A DNA stretch of 64,000 nucleotides from CAYFZR01 sp046760505 [NCBI: Candidatus Hydrothermarchaeota archaeon] (GTDB lineage: Archaea; CAYFZR01), in contig JBHIEG010000010.1 in NCBI GenBank assembly GCA_046760505.1, forward strand, positions 5,358-69,357, written 5' to 3'. Shown here piece after piece: positions 62,679 through 64,000 of this stretch. The position numbers were made by a program, and so were the translations under genes. The stretch's first letter is position 1; each line of letters starts with the position of its first letter. The notes under the pieces were generated by a model, which saw nothing but the letters and a program-made list of their open reading frames with translations, ran no database searches and was not told the DNA's origin.

Positions 62679-63656
62679 ATGGAATCGATGAAAAATTCAA
62701 TTGATTTGTTTAAAAATCTAAGGGTTAAGCTTGAAGATGCGGTTAAAAGAAATCTGGGAGAAGCAATTCTTTTATCTGGTGGTCTAGATACAAGCATATT
62801 GGCAAAAATAGCATCTAAGTATGTGTCGCTAAGCGCATTTACAGGCGCAATTGAGAATGTAGATGCTCCAGATGTTCGATATGCAAAATTAGTCGCAAAT
62901 CGTCTTGGATTAAAACATACAATATGTTATTTCGATGAAAAAGAAGTGTACGATGCGATACCCTTTGTAGTTGAAACCCTTGGTTCTTTTGATCCCTCTC
63001 AGATTCGAGGAGGGGTAACCACATATATCTGCCTTAAACTCATGAGAGAGCAAGGAATCGATGTTTTCATAACGGGCGATGGAGGCGATGAACTCTTCGC
63101 TGGATATCCCCACCTCCTAACGCTCAACAAAGAGCAACTAGACCTTGAACTTAAGAATTTCTTCTCCCTAATGGACGTCATTAAGTTTACCTCTGCTGAA
63201 TTAGGGGAAGCTTTGGACATGAAGGCGAATCTACCTTATCTCGATCCAGAATTTAAATCATTTGCGGTCCAAATCGATCCAGAATTTAAGGTTAGAAATG
63301 AAAAAGGAACTATTTGGGGGAAATGGATTCTTAGGAAAGCTTTCGAAGGCATTCTTCCGGATGAGATAATATGGAGGATGAAAATGCCAATAGAACTTGG
63401 TTCTGGCTCTGCAATCCTAATATACATGCTCAATTCGGCTATTTCAGATACAGAATTCAATGAAAAAAGACAAAGATACCTCGCTGAAGATCGCGTGATT
63501 CTCAGAAGCAAGGAGCATCTTTTTTACTATGAAATCTACAGATCTACCATAGGAGTCCCACGTCCCTCAAATGAGGGAAAGGTTTGCTCTTACTGCAATT
63601 CAAATTTGGATGCATGGTCATCCTACTGTAGAACCTGTGGAAGCTTTAATCCTTGA
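62679..63656 (+). CDS. asparagine-synthase-like ATP pyrophosphatase with C-terminal zinc ribbon
   Basis: A 325-aa protein with the PP-loop LLSGGLDTS (~31-39) and GDGGDELFAGY (~133-143) of the AsnB synthase domain, but no N-terminal glutaminase domain. A CSYC...CRTC zinc ribbon (~303-320) is added at the C terminus. It may amidate or adenylate a substrate using ammonia or another nucleophile. It starts 23 nt after the divergent tubulin gene, so the two are probably coexpressed. Substrate unknown. Confidence 0.82.
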   Translation: MESMKNSIDLFKNLRVKLEDAVKRNLGEAILLSGGLDTSILAKIASKYVSLSAFTGAIENVDAPDVRYAKLVANRLGLKHTICYFDEKEVYDAIPFVVETLGSFDPSQIRGGVTTYICLKLMREQGIDVFITGDGGDELFAGYPHLLTLNKEQLDLELKNFFSLMDVIKFTSAELGEALDMKANLPYLDPEFKSFAVQIDPEFKVRNEKGTIWGKWILRKAFEGILPDEIIWRMKMPIELGSGSAILIYMLNSAISDTEFNEKRQRYLAEDRVILRSKEHLFYYEIYRSTIGVPRPSNEGKVCSYCNSNLDAWSSYCRTCGSFNP

Positions 63657-63673
63657 TAAATGGTTGACTTGGA

Positions 63674-64000
63674 ATGATTTATAAAAAGAGAAAAAGCAAA
63701 ATTGAAGATCGTGTAAATGAAGCTACATGGAAATTAAAGGACGCTGAAGCTTACTACAGCCTTAGATCCTCTGTCCCAACACTTAAGTCTCTTCTGGAAG
63801 ACGAAGATTTACCCAGAGATCAAAGAAGAGAGGCAATTCGGAAATTAATTCATGTAAACGCCTTCGATATTCTAGAAAAGTTCATTCAAGATAAAAAATT
63901 CTCTGAAGATCTAAGAAAAGAAGCAATTCTTGCGTTAATCGTTGTAAGATCATACGACTCCTTGAGAAAACTTGCTCCAAATCTTAAATCCATTGTTAAA
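63674..64000 (+). CDS. HEAT-repeat-like protein, truncated by window end
   Basis: ATG 63674 opens a frame still running at base 64000 (109 codons). It has a basic N terminus (MIYKKRKSKIEDRV) and paired helices with repeat character: LPRDQRREAIRKLIHVNAFDIL and FSEDLRKEAILALIVVRSYDSL. HEAT/PBS-lyase-like repeats usually make protein-protein scaffolds. It lies 17 nt after the AsnB-like gene, so a three-gene operon with the tubulin-like protein is likely. Confidence 0.6.
   Translation, partial: MIYKKRKSKIEDRVNEATWKLKDAEAYYSLRSSVPTLKSLLEDEDLPRDQRREAIRKLIHVNAFDILEKFIQDKKFSEDLRKEAILALIVVRSYDSLRKLAPNLKSIVK

Overview
This AT-rich 64 kb window is chromosomal DNA of an anaerobic euryarchaeon. Markers for this are archaeal TFB with neighbouring Gar1, ribosomal protein L35Ae, an RPA cluster, class I LysRS, Sep-tRNA:Cys-tRNA synthase (SepCysS), the methanopterin-pathway dihydroneopterin aldolase MptD, a tetraether lipid synthase (Tes-type radical SAM), oxygen-independent ribonucleotide reductase, and TATA-box promoters with many leaderless or TTG/GTG-started genes. 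SepCysS, MptD and multiheme cytochromes together point to a methanogen-, ANME-, alkane-oxidiser- or Archaeoglobus-like lineage. No mcr or other lineage-defining gene is present, so I cannot say which. I see no CRISPR array, insertion sequence or prophage. The only mobile-like item is a VapBC toxin-antitoxin pair.

Layout. 1-3.5 kb: tail of a KaiC-like protein, an unknown gene, then ftsZ, a Ras/MglA-like GTPase and a small winged-helix ORF. 3.7-7.2 kb: sulfur operon (E1-like enzyme, TusA, SepCysS, DUF169, glutaredoxin). 7.2-9.3 kb: two KaiC/RadA-like ATPases and an unknown. 9.3-16 kb: PfkB kinase, dCMP deaminase, tRNA-Ala(CGC), RPA cluster, two winged-helix proteins, and an Era-like GTPase with DUF2073 and a Zn-ribbon protein. 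16-19 kb: LysRS operon. 19-23.3 kb: site-2 protease, tetraether synthase, PhoU-like and DUF151 proteins. 23.3-31 kb: secreted or membrane coiled-coil proteins, nitroreductase, thioesterase, VapBC, a beta-lactamase-fold nuclease, and a propeller lipoprotein. 31-36 kb: class III RNR, rhomboid, shikimate-pathway pair. 36.4-38.5 kb: HIT, DUF63, membrane winged-helix regulator. 38.8-45.7 kb: a respiratory module (seven-heme and four-heme cytochromes c, Tat-exported four-cluster ferredoxin, NrfD-GlcD fusion, small Cys protein, facing an HdrD-like protein). 45.8-48.3 kb: small metabolic and regulatory genes. 48.3-55 kb: CetZ locus diverging from DUF515, a secreted protein, mptD and adenine deaminase. 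55-60 kb: NTPase, L35Ae, Trm1, RrmJ, TFB, Gar1, and a BlaR1/BlaI-like pair. 60-64 kb: an S-layer-like protein, a highly divergent tubulin/FtsZ-superfamily protein, an asparagine-synthase-like protein with a zinc ribbon, and a HEAT-like gene cut by the window end.

Most notable: (1) three tubulin-superfamily genes in 64 kb, one with a degraded GTP-binding signature beside an AsnB-like gene; (2) the same palindrome TGTCNGACA at both the ftsZ and cetZ promoters, suggesting a shared regulator; (3) an NrfD membrane quinone module fused to a GlcD flavin oxidase, co-encoded with multiheme cytochromes and flanked by a divergent membrane-anchored regulator; (4) a sulfur-relay operon around SepCysS; (5) genes whose reading frames require ATA or ATT starts, or have no recognisable start.
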